NCBI GenBank assembly: GCA_003240775.1
Contig: QFNI01000009.1
Location: 1-64,000 of the forward strand
DNA: 64,000 nucleotides
Direction: 5' to 3'
Origin: Mesorhizobium amorphae
GTDB taxonomy: Bacteria > Pseudomonadota > Alphaproteobacteria > Rhizobiales > Rhizobiaceae
Part shown: positions 48,818-57,595 of the stretch, in pieces
Numbering within the stretch: the first letter of the stretch is position 1
Layout of the letters: each line of letters starts with the position of its first letter
Notes under the pieces: generated by a model
What the model saw: the letters and a program-made list of their open reading frames with translations, nothing else
Told to the model about the DNA's origin: nothing
Database searches by the model: none
Made by a program: the position numbers and the translations under genes

Positions 48818-50035
48818 TCAGCGGCCTTCCACCAGGGCCAGCGCTTGCGGGCTCAGCCAGGCCCTTGCTTCGGAGATCGGCAGCGCGAAGAGATCGCCCT
48901 CGCAGGCGCCGATGGCGTGGGGCAGGCCTTCGAGCGCGAAGACGAGCGTCGGCGCGCCGTTCTCCTCGCCGAAGCGGGCTGCGAGGCCCTGGGCAAGCAG
49001 CTCATCGGTGCCGCAGGCGGCTTCGGCGTCCTTGTCCTCGTCGGTTTCGGGCTTGGGGCGGCGCTCGCGCAGGAAGGCGAGAAGGGCATCCGACGGCGTG
49101 CCCTCGACGAAGTCCCGCAGGATGTCGGCCGTTTGCAGGAGGCGGCCGGTGCGCAGGTCCATCGTCTGCGAGGTGATGAAATTGTTGGGGTGCGCGCCGC
49201 CGCAAAAGAGGCTGCCGCTTTCAGTCCAGCTCAAGGCGTGGCCGGCGAGCGCCGTGACCTCGGTGGTGAAATCGGTGTCGTAGCCCGACAAGGTGCCGCC
49301 GCCCTCGAAGCGCTGGGTGCCGGGCTCGGCGAAGCTCGCATACTGCCCGCCGAGGCAGACGAAGGCGTCGAGGCTGAAGGCATTCTGGCGGGCGCGCAGG
49401 GCGGCGTTGGCGGGGGCGGGGTCCCGGCCATCCGTCAGGGCCGCCACGCGCGGCATGGCGAACTTGGTGCGGGGGTCCACCGCATAAACGAAGCTGCCTC
49501 CAAGCCCGTTCCCGCCGGGCACCTCGCGGAACTCCACGTCGAGGCGGAGCGCGTCGTAGGGCTCGGCCTGAACCGTGATGGCCGCATCGCCGAAAACGAG
49601 CGAGGTGGAATGGCTGAAAAGGTCTTGCGGTGTCGCGGGCTGGGGGTCGCCCGCTTGGCGCACGCCGACGCGCTCCAGCTGGATGGGCAGGGATTTGGCG
49701 CCCTTCCAGCTGCCCGAAAGCGTCTTGCCGCCATCCGCCGTCTCGAGGTCCCAGCCTGCCCCGTCCGGACCGAGGCCAGCTTCGGGGCACTGGAGGGGAT
49801 CGCAGGGCTCTTCTTCGGCGAGCGCGCCGCCGGCCCCCGCGCGCAAGGGGATGTCGCCGCCGACGCGCCGGTAGAAGTAGCGCCCGGCGATGCCGTCCAG
49901 GCCCGTCGCCGGATCGCGCGTGAACTCCACCACCACCGACGCCTTGCCGAGCGTGCCCCGATAGGTCACAGGCTCGGCATGGGCTGCGCTTGGCAGAAGC
50001 GCAGCCAGGCTGACGGCGAGGAGACCCGCGCGCAC
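48818..50035 (-). CDS. Secreted protein with RsiV/DUF3298-like C-terminal region
   Basis: 405 residues from a GTG at 50035, 2 bases after the aldehyde dehydrogenase stop. A signal peptide (RAGLLAVSLAALLPSAAHA) ends at about residue 20, so it is exported. The C-terminal half contains FCGGAHPNNFITSQTMDLRTG, which resembles the GGAHxN(Y/F) segment of DUF3298/RsiV-type domains. The middle has several Cys that could form disulfides. The function is unknown. Its position suggests co-transcription with the fucose genes, but the link may be coincidental. Confidence 0.75.
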   Translation of the reverse strand: MRAGLLAVSLAALLPSAAHAEPVTYRGTLGKASVVVEFTRDPATGLDGIAGRYFYRRVGGDIPLRAGAGGALAEEEPCDPLQCPEAGLGPDGAGWDLETADGGKTLSGSWKGAKSLPIQLERVGVRQAGDPQPATPQDLFSHSTSLVFGDAAITVQAEPYDALRLDVEFREVPGGNGLGGSFVYAVDPRTKFAMPRVAALTDGRDPAPANAALRARQNAFSLDAFVCLGGQYASFAEPGTQRFEGGGTLSGYDTDFTTEVTALAGHALSWTESGSLFCGGAHPNNFITSQTMDLRTGRLLQTADILRDFVEGTPSDALLAFLRERRPKPETDEDKDAEAACGTDELLAQGLAARFGEENGAPTLVFALEGLPHAIGACEGDLFALPISEARAWLSPQALALVEGR

Positions 50036-50037
50036 CC

Positions 50038-51465
50038 TTATTCGCCGTAGCCGATCACGGCCTTGGTCTCGAGGAAGTCGTGCATGGCCCAGTCGGCATA
50101 TTCGCGGCCGTTGCCCGACTGCTTGTAGCCGCCGAAGGGGGCGTAGATGTCCCAATCGGGGTAGTTGATCGAGACCTGGCCGGCGCGCAGGCGCGACGCC
50201 ACCTTGCGGGCCTTTTCGATGTCGCCGCCCTGCACGTAGGCCGCGAGGCCGTAGACGGTGTCGTTGGCGATGCGGATCGCATCCTCCTCGTCCTTGTAGG
50301 GGATCACGGCGATCACGGGGCCGAAGATCTCCTCGCGCTCGATGCGCATGCCCGGCTTCACATGGCCGAACACGGTGGGGCGCACATAGTAGCCGCGGTT
50401 GAGGTGCTCGGGACGGCCGGGGCCGCCGGCGACCAGCGTCGCGCCTTCCGCCACGCCCGCCTCGATCAGCGACTGGATCTTGTCGTACTGCACCTTGGAG
50501 ACCACCGGGCCGATCCACTCGCCTTCCTCGTGCGGGTTGCCGATGGACACGGACTGCGCGGCGCGGCGCGCGATCTCCAGCGCTTCCTCCTCGCGGTCGG
50601 CGGGCACCAGCATGCGGGTGGGTGCGTTGCAGGACTGGCCGGAATTGTCGAAGCAGCCCGTGACGCCCTTGGACACCGCGGTCTCGAGGTCGGCATCGGG
50701 CAGGATGATGTTGGCGGACTTGCCGCCCAGTTCCTGCGCCACGCGCTTGACCGTGTCGGCTGCAGCTTTGGCGACCAGAACGCCCGCGCGCGTCGAGCCG
50801 GTGAAGGACACCATGTCCACTTCCGGGTGCTCGGCCATCGGCTGGCCGACATCGGGGCCGGTGCCCTGCACCATGTTGAAGACGCCCTTGGGCGTGCCGG
50901 CGGCTTCCATCACCTCGGCGAAGATCACGCCCGAGATGGGCGCCACTTCCGATGGCTTCAGCACCATGGTGCAGCCCGCGGCGATGGCGGGCGCGACCTT
51001 GGAGACGATCTGGTTGAGCGGCCAGTTCCAGGGCGTGATCAGCGCGCAGACGCCGATGGGCTCGCGCACGATGGTGGTGGTGCCGCGCTTTTCGCTCCAG
51101 TGGAAGTTCTCGAGCGACTGAATGGTGGCTTCGAGATGGGCGCGGCCCGTATAGGCCTGGGATTCGCGCGCGAACGAGATCGGCGCGCCCATCTCGCGGC
51201 TGACGGCGAGCGCAATGTCCTCGTAGCGGTTGTTGTATTCGGCGAGGATGCGGCGCAGCAGCGCCAGGCGCTCTTCGGGCGCGGTCTGGCCGAAGGTCTC
51301 GAAGGCGCGGCGCGCGGCCGAAACCGCGAGTTCCACATCCTCGGGCGAGCCGACAGCGATCTCGGTGTAGGCTTCCTCGGTGGAGGGGTCGATCACTTCG
51401 AGGGTGGCCGGCCGGACAGGGTCCACCCAGGCGCCGTCGATGAAGAACTTCAGGTTGTGGTCCAT
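50038..51465 (-). CDS. NAD(P)-dependent aldehyde dehydrogenase
   Basis: 475 residues of the classical ALDH family. Motifs are ALITPWNWPLNQIVSKVAPA, SFTGSTRAGV, the general-base Glu in QELGGKS, the nucleophile Cys in NSGQSCNAPTR, and the C-terminal FGGYKQSGNGRE. In a fucose locus the natural job would be oxidising L-lactaldehyde to lactate or an aldose-derived aldehyde. It lies 101 bases downstream of the SDR gene on the same strand, behind repeat copy 2. Confidence 0.94.
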   Translation of the reverse strand: MDHNLKFFIDGAWVDPVRPATLEVIDPSTEEAYTEIAVGSPEDVELAVSAARRAFETFGQTAPEERLALLRRILAEYNNRYEDIALAVSREMGAPISFARESQAYTGRAHLEATIQSLENFHWSEKRGTTTIVREPIGVCALITPWNWPLNQIVSKVAPAIAAGCTMVLKPSEVAPISGVIFAEVMEAAGTPKGVFNMVQGTGPDVGQPMAEHPEVDMVSFTGSTRAGVLVAKAAADTVKRVAQELGGKSANIILPDADLETAVSKGVTGCFDNSGQSCNAPTRMLVPADREEEALEIARRAAQSVSIGNPHEEGEWIGPVVSKVQYDKIQSLIEAGVAEGATLVAGGPGRPEHLNRGYYVRPTVFGHVKPGMRIEREEIFGPVIAVIPYKDEEDAIRIANDTVYGLAAYVQGGDIEKARKVASRLRAGQVSINYPDWDIYAPFGGYKQSGNGREYADWAMHDFLETKAVIGYGE

Positions 51466-51501
51466 TGGGGCCTCCGTGGGGTGGGGAGGCCCGGTTCTAG
51501 A

Positions 51502-51545
51502 GCATTCCCAACAAAAGTGCGAAGCGGTTTTGCGTCAGGAAATGC
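51502..51545. repeat. Dispersed palindromic repeat, copy 2
   Basis: The core AAAAGTGCGAAGCGGTTT is shared with 22774-22818. The arms GCATT (51502-51506) and AATGC (51541-51545), plus the inner CAAAA/TTTTG, form a nested stem. It sits between the SDR stop and the aldehyde dehydrogenase start. Confidence 0.7.
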
Positions 51546-51566
51546 CGCTAGAACAGGGAATGCCCG

Positions 51567-52343
51567 TCAATCCAGCGCGCGGTCGAGATGCACATAGCCC
51601 CCGTCCACGAACAGCCACTGGCCCGTGGTGTGGGAAGCGCGCTCCGACAACAGGAACACGATGGTGGAGGCGATCTCGTTGGGCGTGGTCATGCGGGCGC
51701 CGAGCGGGATGCGGCGGGTGATCTCGGCAAGCTTTTCCTCGGGCTCGGGAAAAGTCGCGAGCCAGGTCTCGTAGAGCGGCGTCATCACTTCCGACGGAAC
51801 CACCGCGTTGACGCGGATGCCGTGGTTCTTCAGCGAAGCCGCCCATTCCCGGGTGAGGGCCAGCTGCGCGCCCTTGGCCGCGGTGTAGCCCGACGTGTCG
51901 CCCTGGCCGGTCAGCGCGGTCTTCGAGGAAACGTTGACGATGGCCGCACCCGCCGCGCGTTTCAAAAAGGGCAGCGTGTGGTAGGCGAGCGTGTAGGTGT
52001 GGACGAGGTTGCGCTCGAGCGACCGGCGAAACTCGGCGGGGCCGGCATCGAGGCCCACTTTATCGTTGATCCCCGCATTGTTGACGAGGCCGTCGATGCG
52101 GCCCCATTCGCGGCCGACCTCTTCCACCGCAGCGGCGCAGGCCTCGTCGTCCGTCAGTTCCAGCCGGCGGAAGCCGAAGCGCCCTGTTGCCTCGATCCGC
52201 GCGCGGAAGCCCTGATCGAGCGGGTCGCGACCGAAGATCACCGGCACGGCGCCTTCCGCTGCGAGTGCCATCGACACGGCGGCGCCGATGCCCGAGCCGC
52301 CGCCGGAGACCACGACCACCTTGTCGCGGAGACCGAGATCCAC
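51567..52343 (-). CDS. Short-chain dehydrogenase, L-fucose/2-keto-3-deoxy-fuconate dehydrogenase type
   Basis: 258 residues of classical SDR: NAD loop VVSGGGSGIGAAVS, LVNNAGIND, catalytic Ser in NVSSKTALTGQGDTSGY, Tyr/Lys in GYTAAKGAQ, and the C-terminal LFVDGGYVHLDRALD. The relatives I recall include L-fucose dehydrogenases and the enzyme that oxidises 2-keto-3-deoxy-L-fuconate. Context (fuconate dehydratase and AKR genes upstream) supports one of these. It is 2 bases downstream of the next SDR gene. Confidence 0.88.
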   Translation of the reverse strand: MDLGLRDKVVVVSGGGSGIGAAVSMALAAEGAVPVIFGRDPLDQGFRARIEATGRFGFRRLELTDDEACAAAVEEVGREWGRIDGLVNNAGINDKVGLDAGPAEFRRSLERNLVHTYTLAYHTLPFLKRAAGAAIVNVSSKTALTGQGDTSGYTAAKGAQLALTREWAASLKNHGIRVNAVVPSEVMTPLYETWLATFPEPEEKLAEITRRIPLGARMTTPNEIASTIVFLLSERASHTTGQWLFVDGGYVHLDRALD

Positions 52344-52345
52344 CG

Positions 52346-53191
52346 CTATTCGCCCTTCACGAAGGCTTCAAACGGCGCCTTGTAGTCGGGGTGCCAGCGC
52401 GAAAGGGGCGGGCGGTTCTCCACGATGTCGCCGGCGGCCCAGCGGATGCGTTTTTCGTCGAGCGCGCGCGGCACGTCGTTGTCGGGGCAGAGGATGTAGA
52501 AATCGCCGTTTCCGATGGCGTCGAGCATGAAGTCGACGGTTTCCTCGGGCGTCCAGGCACCATCGGGCTTCTGCGTGCGCCCGCCCTTGGTGAGGCCCGT
52601 CCAGACGAAGCCGGGGATCAGGAGGTGGACGCCGATCCCGCCGGCACCTTCGGTGTTGCGCAGCTCGTGGGCGAGGGCTTCGGTGAAGACCTTCACGCCG
52701 GCCTTGGCCATGTTGTAGGCGGGGTCGCCGGGCGGGGTGGTGATGCCCTGCTTGGAGCCGGTGTTGATGACGAGGCCGGGGCGCCCGCGCGCGATCATGC
52801 CGGGCACGAAGGCGCGCGTGCCGTGGACGACGCCCCAGAGGTTGGTGGCAAGCACGCGCTCCCAATCGTCGAGAGGGCCGAACAGGGCCGAGCCCGGCTG
52901 GATGCCGGCATTGTTCATCACGATGTCGGCCCCGCCGAAGCGGGCGTCGACCTCTTCGGCCAGGCTCCGCATCGCGTCGGGGTCGGAAACATCGGTCTCG
53001 GTCGCCAGCACCTCGACATCGGCTTCCCCGGCGATGGCCTCGGCGGCCTCGGCCAGCTTGCGCTCGCCCAGGTCCGCCAGGACCACGTTGAGCCCGAGCC
53101 CGGCAAAGCGCTTGGCGGCGGCAAGCCCGATGCCCGCCGCCCCGCCCGTGACGACGGCGGTCGCACCCTTTTGCAATGCCGGATGGCTCAT
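52346..53191 (-). CDS. Short-chain dehydrogenase/reductase
   Basis: 281 residues: VVTGGAAGIGLAAAKRFAG, MNNAGIQPGS, catalytic Ser in NTGSKQGITTPPGD, and Tyr-x-x-x-Lys in PAYNMAKAGV. The extended C-terminus (WTPEETVDFMLDAI, NDVPRALDEKRIRW) is typical of the longer SDRs sometimes found with aldehyde or alcohol metabolism. The exact substrate is unclear. It is encoded 4 bases downstream of the fuconate dehydratase, so it shares its message. Confidence 0.88.
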   Translation of the reverse strand: MSHPALQKGATAVVTGGAAGIGLAAAKRFAGLGLNVVLADLGERKLAEAAEAIAGEADVEVLATETDVSDPDAMRSLAEEVDARFGGADIVMNNAGIQPGSALFGPLDDWERVLATNLWGVVHGTRAFVPGMIARGRPGLVINTGSKQGITTPPGDPAYNMAKAGVKVFTEALAHELRNTEGAGGIGVHLLIPGFVWTGLTKGGRTQKPDGAWTPEETVDFMLDAIGNGDFYILCPDNDVPRALDEKRIRWAAGDIVENRPPLSRWHPDYKAPFEAFVKGE

Positions 53192-53195
53192 GGCC

Positions 53196-54470
53196 TCACC
53201 CCTTGAAAACGAAATCCCGGATCGTCTCGGGCCTCATCTCGATCGAGAAGCCCGCGCGCTGGGGCGGCATATAGGCGGCGTTCTCGATCCGGCAGGGGTC
53301 GAGGAAGTGCTCGTGCAGGTGGTCGACATATTCGATCACGCGGCCGTCCTTGGTGCCGGAAACGGCTGCGAAGTCGATCATGGAGAGATGCTGCACATAT
53401 TCGCAGAGGCCGACGCCCCCCGCATGGGGCCAGACCGGCAGCTCGAACTTGGCGGCGAGCAACAGCACGGCCAGCACCTCGTTCAGCCCGCCCAGGCGGC
53501 AGGCGTCGATCTGCACGATGTCGATCGCGCCGTCCGCGATCAGCTGCTTGAAGATGATGCGGTTCTGGCACATCTCGCCGGTCGCGACCTTCACGGGCGC
53601 CACGCCCTCGCGGATCTTGCGGTGGCCCGTCACATCGTCGGGGCTCGTGGGCTCCTCGATGAAGAGCGGGTTCACGAAGGCGAGCCGGTTCACCCAGTCG
53701 ATGGCCTGCGGCACTTCCCAGACCTGGTTGGCGTCGATCATCAGGAAGCGATCGGGGCCGATCTCCTCGCGCGCGATGGTCAGGCGGCGGATGTCGTCCT
53801 CGAGATCGCGGCCGACCTTCATCTTGATGTGGTTGAAGCCCGCTTCCACCGCTTCGCGGCACAGGCGGCGCAGCTTCTCGTCGCCATAGCCGAGCCAGCC
53901 GGCTGAGGTGGTGTAGCAGGGGTAGCCGTTCGCTTCGAGTTCGGCGATGCGCGCCTGCTTGCCGGGCTCGGCGCGGCGCAGGATCGCAAGCGCCTCGTCG
54001 GGCGTGAGCGCATCCGTCAGGTAGCGGAAGTCGACGATGCGGCAGATTTCCTCGGGGCTCATCTCGGCGACCAGGCGCCAGACGGGCTTGCCGGCTTCCT
54101 TGGCGAGAAGGTCCCAGACGGCGTTGACGATGGCGCCGGTGGCCAAGTGCATCGCGCCCTTGTCGGGGCCGATCCAGCGAAGCTGGCTGTCGCCCGTCAG
54201 GTGGCGCCAGAACCGGCCGGGGTCTTCCCTGATCCAGTCGAGGTCGAGGCCAACCACGAGGTGGCGCAGGGCCTCGATGCCCATGCAGCAGATCTCGTTG
54301 CCGCGCCCGATCGTGAAGGTGAGGCCGTGGCCCTCATGCGCGCCGTCCGTTTCCAGGATCACATAGGCCGCGGAATAATCGGGGTCGGGGTTCATCGCGT
54401 CCGAACCGTCCAGCGCCTGGGAGGTGGGAAAGCGCAGGTCGTGGGTGGAAAGGCCGGTGATGCGGGTCAT
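53196..54470 (-). CDS. L-fuconate dehydratase (enolase superfamily)
   Basis: 424 residues from an ATG at 54470, the usual size for this enzyme. All mandelate-racemase-subgroup residues are present: Lys-x-Lys in NHIKMKVGRD, metal ligands Asp in MIDANQVWE, Glu in FIEEPTSPDD and Glu in ATGEMCQNR, the Asp in QIDACRLGG, and the catalytic His in WPHAGGVGL. The N-terminus RFPTSQALDGSDAMNPDPDYSAAYV is characteristic of L-fuconate dehydratase. It converts L-fuconate to 2-keto-3-deoxy-L-fuconate. I am confident of the family and fairly so of the substrate. Confidence 0.92.
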   Translation of the reverse strand: MTRITGLSTHDLRFPTSQALDGSDAMNPDPDYSAAYVILETDGAHEGHGLTFTIGRGNEICCMGIEALRHLVVGLDLDWIREDPGRFWRHLTGDSQLRWIGPDKGAMHLATGAIVNAVWDLLAKEAGKPVWRLVAEMSPEEICRIVDFRYLTDALTPDEALAILRRAEPGKQARIAELEANGYPCYTTSAGWLGYGDEKLRRLCREAVEAGFNHIKMKVGRDLEDDIRRLTIAREEIGPDRFLMIDANQVWEVPQAIDWVNRLAFVNPLFIEEPTSPDDVTGHRKIREGVAPVKVATGEMCQNRIIFKQLIADGAIDIVQIDACRLGGLNEVLAVLLLAAKFELPVWPHAGGVGLCEYVQHLSMIDFAAVSGTKDGRVIEYVDHLHEHFLDPCRIENAAYMPPQRAGFSIEMRPETIRDFVFKG

Positions 54471-54550
54471 GGACGGGTCCGGTTGGTGGAAGGATGGGGC
54501 AGGGATCGCGGCCTCATAGGTGAAAAGGCCATTCCCCTGCAAATAAATCG

Positions 54551-55573
54551 TCAGCCGGTCGGCGCATCCGCGCGCATCAGGCCCTCGCGCTTGAGATCGT
54601 CCCAGAGCGCCGGTGGAATCGCAGCATCGAGCAAGGCGCGGTTGGCGTGGACCTGGGCCGGGCTCTGCCCGCCGGGGATCACCGAAACCACGCTCGGGTG
54701 GAACAGGGGAAAGCGGAGGGCCGCCTCGATCAGGCGCACGCCATGGGCCTGGCAGACCTTGTCGATGCGGTCGACGCGGGCCATCACGGCGGGCGGGGCC
54801 TCGTTGTAGTCGTAGAAGGCGCCGGGCACGGCGCCGGTCGCCAGGATGCCGGAATTGAAGGGACCGCCGAGCAGGATGCCGATGCCGCGGCGCTCGCAGA
54901 GCGGCAGGAAACTCTCCAGCGCGTCCTGTTCCAGGAGCGTGTAGCGGCCGGCGAGCAGGAAGAGGTCGAAATCGCCGCGCTCGGCCATCCATTCAGAGGC
55001 CTGCCACTCGTTGAGGCCGGCGCCGATGGCTCGGATCACGCCCTGGTCGCGCAGGGCCAAGAGCGCGCGGTAGCCGCCTCCCATGAACTCCGCGCGATAG
55101 GCGTCGAGCGCGGTCTGCGTCTTGTGGGTGAAGAGATCGAGGTCGTGCGCGAAGAGGATGTCGATGCGGTCGAGGCCCAGGCGTTCGAGCGAAAACTCGA
55201 AGGAGCGCATCACCCCGTCAAAGGAATAGTCGTAGCGCTCGCGCCGCGCGGGCACGTCGAAGAACTTGCCGATGCCGGTGCGCTCGTCGGGCGCGCAGGC
55301 TTCGAGCACGCGGCCGACCTTGGTGGAAACGGCATAGTCGTCGCGCGCGTGGTCGCGCAGGAAGGCGTTGAGGCGCGTCTCCGACAGACCGAGGCCGTAG
55401 AGCGGGGCGGTGTCGAAGGTGCGGACCCCGGTTTCCCAGGCGGCGTCGAGCACCGCGCGCGCCTCGCTTTCACCGATCGCGCGGTAGAGGTTGCCGAGCG
55501 GGGCCGCGCCGAAGCCCAGGCGCGAGAATCGGACCCCGCCCTTGCCCAGGCGGTCGAAATTGCGGATTTCCAT
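54551..55573 (-). CDS. Aldo/keto reductase, D-threo-aldose 1-dehydrogenase (L-fucose dehydrogenase) type
   Basis: 340 residues from an ATG at 55573. The AKR tetrad is present: Asp and Tyr in TFDTAPLYGLGLSE, Lys in AVSTKVGRVL, His in DILFAHDLDLF. GAGLNEWQ and SVIPGGQSPAQV form the cofactor pocket. This subgroup (with FFDVPARRERYDYSFDGVMRS) includes NAD(P)-dependent L-fucose and D-arabinose dehydrogenases. It would form the lactone that a lactonase then opens. It heads the minus-strand fucose operon and is divergent from the SIS gene. Confidence 0.9.
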   Translation of the reverse strand: MEIRNFDRLGKGGVRFSRLGFGAAPLGNLYRAIGESEARAVLDAAWETGVRTFDTAPLYGLGLSETRLNAFLRDHARDDYAVSTKVGRVLEACAPDERTGIGKFFDVPARRERYDYSFDGVMRSFEFSLERLGLDRIDILFAHDLDLFTHKTQTALDAYRAEFMGGGYRALLALRDQGVIRAIGAGLNEWQASEWMAERGDFDLFLLAGRYTLLEQDALESFLPLCERRGIGILLGGPFNSGILATGAVPGAFYDYNEAPPAVMARVDRIDKVCQAHGVRLIEAALRFPLFHPSVVSVIPGGQSPAQVHANRALLDAAIPPALWDDLKREGLMRADAPTG

Positions 55574-55647
55574 GGCTGACGTCCTCCCCGCGCTTCCCAT
55601 AGCATGACGGGCGCAGCATGGGAGACGGAACAGGGGAGGAGACGAGG

Positions 55648-56202
55648 ATGCAGGGTTCCATCGACGCGGTGCTGGCCGAGATCGGGCAGGCGGTGAAGGG
55701 CATCGACGAGGCGTCCGTCGAGCGGCTTTGCGCGGCCTTGATGGGGGCCGGCCGCATCGTGGTGCATGGCTGCGGGCGCGAGAAGCTCCAGCTTCAGGGC
55801 TTCGCCATGCGGCTCTTCCATCTCGGCCTGCCGGTTTCGGTGGCGGGAGACGTCACGGCCCCGCCGGTCGGGCAGGGCGACCTCCTGCTCGCCTGCTCGG
55901 GGCCGGGCGAGACATCCACGGTATTGGCGCTGATGGATCGGGCGCGAGAGGCTGGCGCGGGCGTCTTCCTGCTCACCGCGCAGGAAGAGGGAAGTGCCGC
56001 TGCCCGCGCGAGCGACATGCTGGTGATCCCCGCACAGACCATGGCGTCCGACCAAGGTGAGGCGCGCTCGTCGGTGCTGCCGATGGGCTCGCTCTTCGAG
56101 GGCGCGCTTTTCGTGCTGTTCGAGCTTCTGGTGCTGCGGCTGGCGGAGAAGATGGGTGCCGGTGCTGACGCGATGCGCGCCCGCCACACCAACCTGGAAT
56201 AG
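55648..56202 (+). CDS. SIS-domain sugar isomerase (6-phospho-3-hexuloisomerase-like)
   Basis: 184 residues from the ATG at 55648, with GGGGAGGAG 7 bases upstream (an earlier ATG at 55618 lacks this). It is a single SIS domain: GRIVVHGCGREKLQLQGFAMRLFHLG, LLLACSGPGETSTVLALMDRAREAG, VFLLTAQEEGS, and LPMGSLFEGALFVLFELL. Proteins of this size usually isomerise hexulose or arabinose phosphates. No partner aldolase is present. Divergence from the fucose operon hints at co-regulation, but no regulator gene is nearby. Confidence 0.85.
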   Translation: MQGSIDAVLAEIGQAVKGIDEASVERLCAALMGAGRIVVHGCGREKLQLQGFAMRLFHLGLPVSVAGDVTAPPVGQGDLLLACSGPGETSTVLALMDRAREAGAGVFLLTAQEEGSAAARASDMLVIPAQTMASDQGEARSSVLPMGSLFEGALFVLFELLVLRLAEKMGAGADAMRARHTNLE

Positions 56203-56205
56203 GCC

Positions 56206-56433
56206 TCAGTGCTTGACGGCGGAAGCCGCGCGCTTGCGCGGGGCCTTCACTGGGGGCGGGGCCGCTTCGTCGCGGGCGAGCCGCGCGGCGCGGAGGCGCT
56301 CGGTCTTGCGGGCGGAAGCCAAGGCCGCGCGTTCGATGATCTCGGTTGCGGCGCGCGTGGTCTCGGCGGCCTTGTCGAGGGACTTCCGCTCGGTGGAGGA
56401 AACCAGGCCGAGCGCTGCTTTGTGCTGTTCCAT
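56206..56433 (-). CDS. Small basic, Ala/Lys-rich protein
   Basis: 75 residues from an ATG at 56433, with no strong ribosome site. It is rich in Ala, Arg and Lys (ERAALASARKTERLRAARLA), likely helical with a disordered basic tail, and I see no known domain. It is convergent with the SIS gene, 3 bases away. It could be a small nucleic-acid-binding protein, or not translated. Confidence 0.5.
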   Translation of the reverse strand: MEQHKAALGLVSSTERKSLDKAAETTRAATEIIERAALASARKTERLRAARLARDEAAPPPVKAPRKRAASAVKH

Positions 56434-56675
56434 GAGGCTTAGATAGGAAGGCGGAACCGAAAAGCCATCGGGCTTGCGCGATTATCGCGCGGGACCGCCT
56501 TGTTGTTTAACGCGTTTTGGCCCATATTGCGCTCGTCGATCTTGCCTGCCGTATTTGTCTGCAGAGTGGCTGATGCCTCTCACCCTGGCGAATTCCTTCT
56601 CAAAATCGATGTCACATCGCTGCCGTGCAAGACAGTTCGGCAAGCGGTTATCTAAGCACGATTGAAAGGATCGTC

Positions 56676-56885
56676 ATGACCACGGGTACCGTGAAATTCT
56701 TCAACACCACCAAGGGCTTCGGCTTCATCCAGCCCGACAACGGCGGCGCCGACGCGTTTGTCCACATCTCGGCCGTCGAGCGTTCCGGCATGACCACCCT
56801 CGTGGAAGGCCAGAAGGTCTCCTACGAGCTCGTCGCCGACCGCAAGAGCGGCAAGATGGCTGCTGCCAACCTGAGCGCCATCTAA
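56676..56885 (+). CDS. Cold-shock-domain protein
   Basis: 69 residues with the RNA-binding motifs KGFGFIQPDNG (RNP1) and DAFVHIS (RNP2). It is a single-stranded nucleic-acid chaperone. The ribosome site GAAAGG is at a normal distance. A gap of about 240 bases precedes it, which could include a long cold-shock-type leader. An intrinsic terminator follows. Confidence 0.96.
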   Translation: MTTGTVKFFNTTKGFGFIQPDNGGADAFVHISAVERSGMTTLVEGQKVSYELVADRKSGKMAAANLSAI

Positions 56886-56975
56886 GCGCTTGGAAAGCCT
56901 GGAACGGTTGGGTCGGCGACCACGGATGAACCGGCGCCCCTGAACCTTCCGGGCACGTTTTCAGCCCCACAAGGG

Positions 56976-57001
56976 AGCGCCCGACCCGTCGGGCGCTTTT
57001 T
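56976..57001 (+). terminator. Rho-independent terminator of the cold-shock gene
   Basis: AGCGCCCGA-CCCG-TCGGGCGCT (56976-56997) is a perfect 9-bp stem with a 4-base loop, followed by TTTT and CCC. Confidence 0.9.
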
Positions 57002-57034
57002 CCCGTTTCAACAACCCGTTTCGAAGGAGCATGA

Positions 57035-57316
57035 ATGCAGATTCTCGTCCGCGACAACAATGTCGACCAAGCCCTCCGCGTGCTCAAGAAGAAGCTTCAG
57101 CGCGAAGGCGTCCTGCGCGAGCTCAAGCAGCGCCGCGCCTATGAGAAGCCTTCCGAGAAGCGCGTCCGCGAAAAGGCCGAAGCCGTTCGCCGCGCCCGCA
57201 AGGCAGCCCGCAAGCAGGCCCAGCGCGAAGGCCTCCTGCCGGCCCCCAAGAAGAAGGAATTCGCCCGTCGTCCCGGCGCACCGCGTCCGGATGCAGCGGC
57301 AGGCGGCGCCCGCTGA
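57035..57316 (+). CDS. rpsU: 30S ribosomal protein S21
   Basis: 93 residues, with AAGGAG 5 bases before the ATG. The conserved start MQILVRDNNVDQALRVLKKK, REGVLRELKQRRAYEKPSEKR and a long Lys/Arg/Ala tail are typical of alphaproteobacterial S21. It binds the 30S platform during initiation. The neighbouring cold-shock gene suggests shared roles in cold growth, but each has its own leader. Confidence 0.97.
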   Translation: MQILVRDNNVDQALRVLKKKLQREGVLRELKQRRAYEKPSEKRVREKAEAVRRARKAARKQAQREGLLPAPKKKEFARRPGAPRPDAAAGGAR

Positions 57317-57333
57317 CCACAGGCTCGAAGCGT

Positions 57334-57422
57334 GAGGGCGAAAGCCCTCGCCTCTCGGGCCTCACCCCTATGATCGCACGCCTCGCACGCGTGCCGATCA
57401 CGCCTCCCGGCGGCTAGCCGGG
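57334..57422 (+). other. Two hairpins in the 279-base gap after rpsU
   Basis: GAGGGC-GAAA-GCCCTC (57334-57349, GNRA-type loop) and CCCGGC-N5-GCCGGG (57406-57422, then a CT-rich run). One of these probably ends the rpsU message. I see no gene in this gap. Confidence 0.5.
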
Positions 57423-57595
57423 CCCTCCTTTCTCCCCTGTCGCGCCCGAGGCTTTTGCCGGCTCGTCCAGCCAGCAATGCGCTTCCGCGCGAACTTGCCC
57501 CTTGAAGAGCGCCCGCCGAGCCTGCATGGCTCTGCGTCCGCGGCACAAGGTTCGGCCGAGCATCAGCCGGACGGGCCGCGAAGGGAGGATGGATC

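Noticed and set aside
56434..56675. Possible riboswitch in the leader before the cold-shock gene
   Set aside because: The gap is long enough, but I could not identify a known riboswitch motif; a cold-sensitive leader is possible but not demonstrable by eye.
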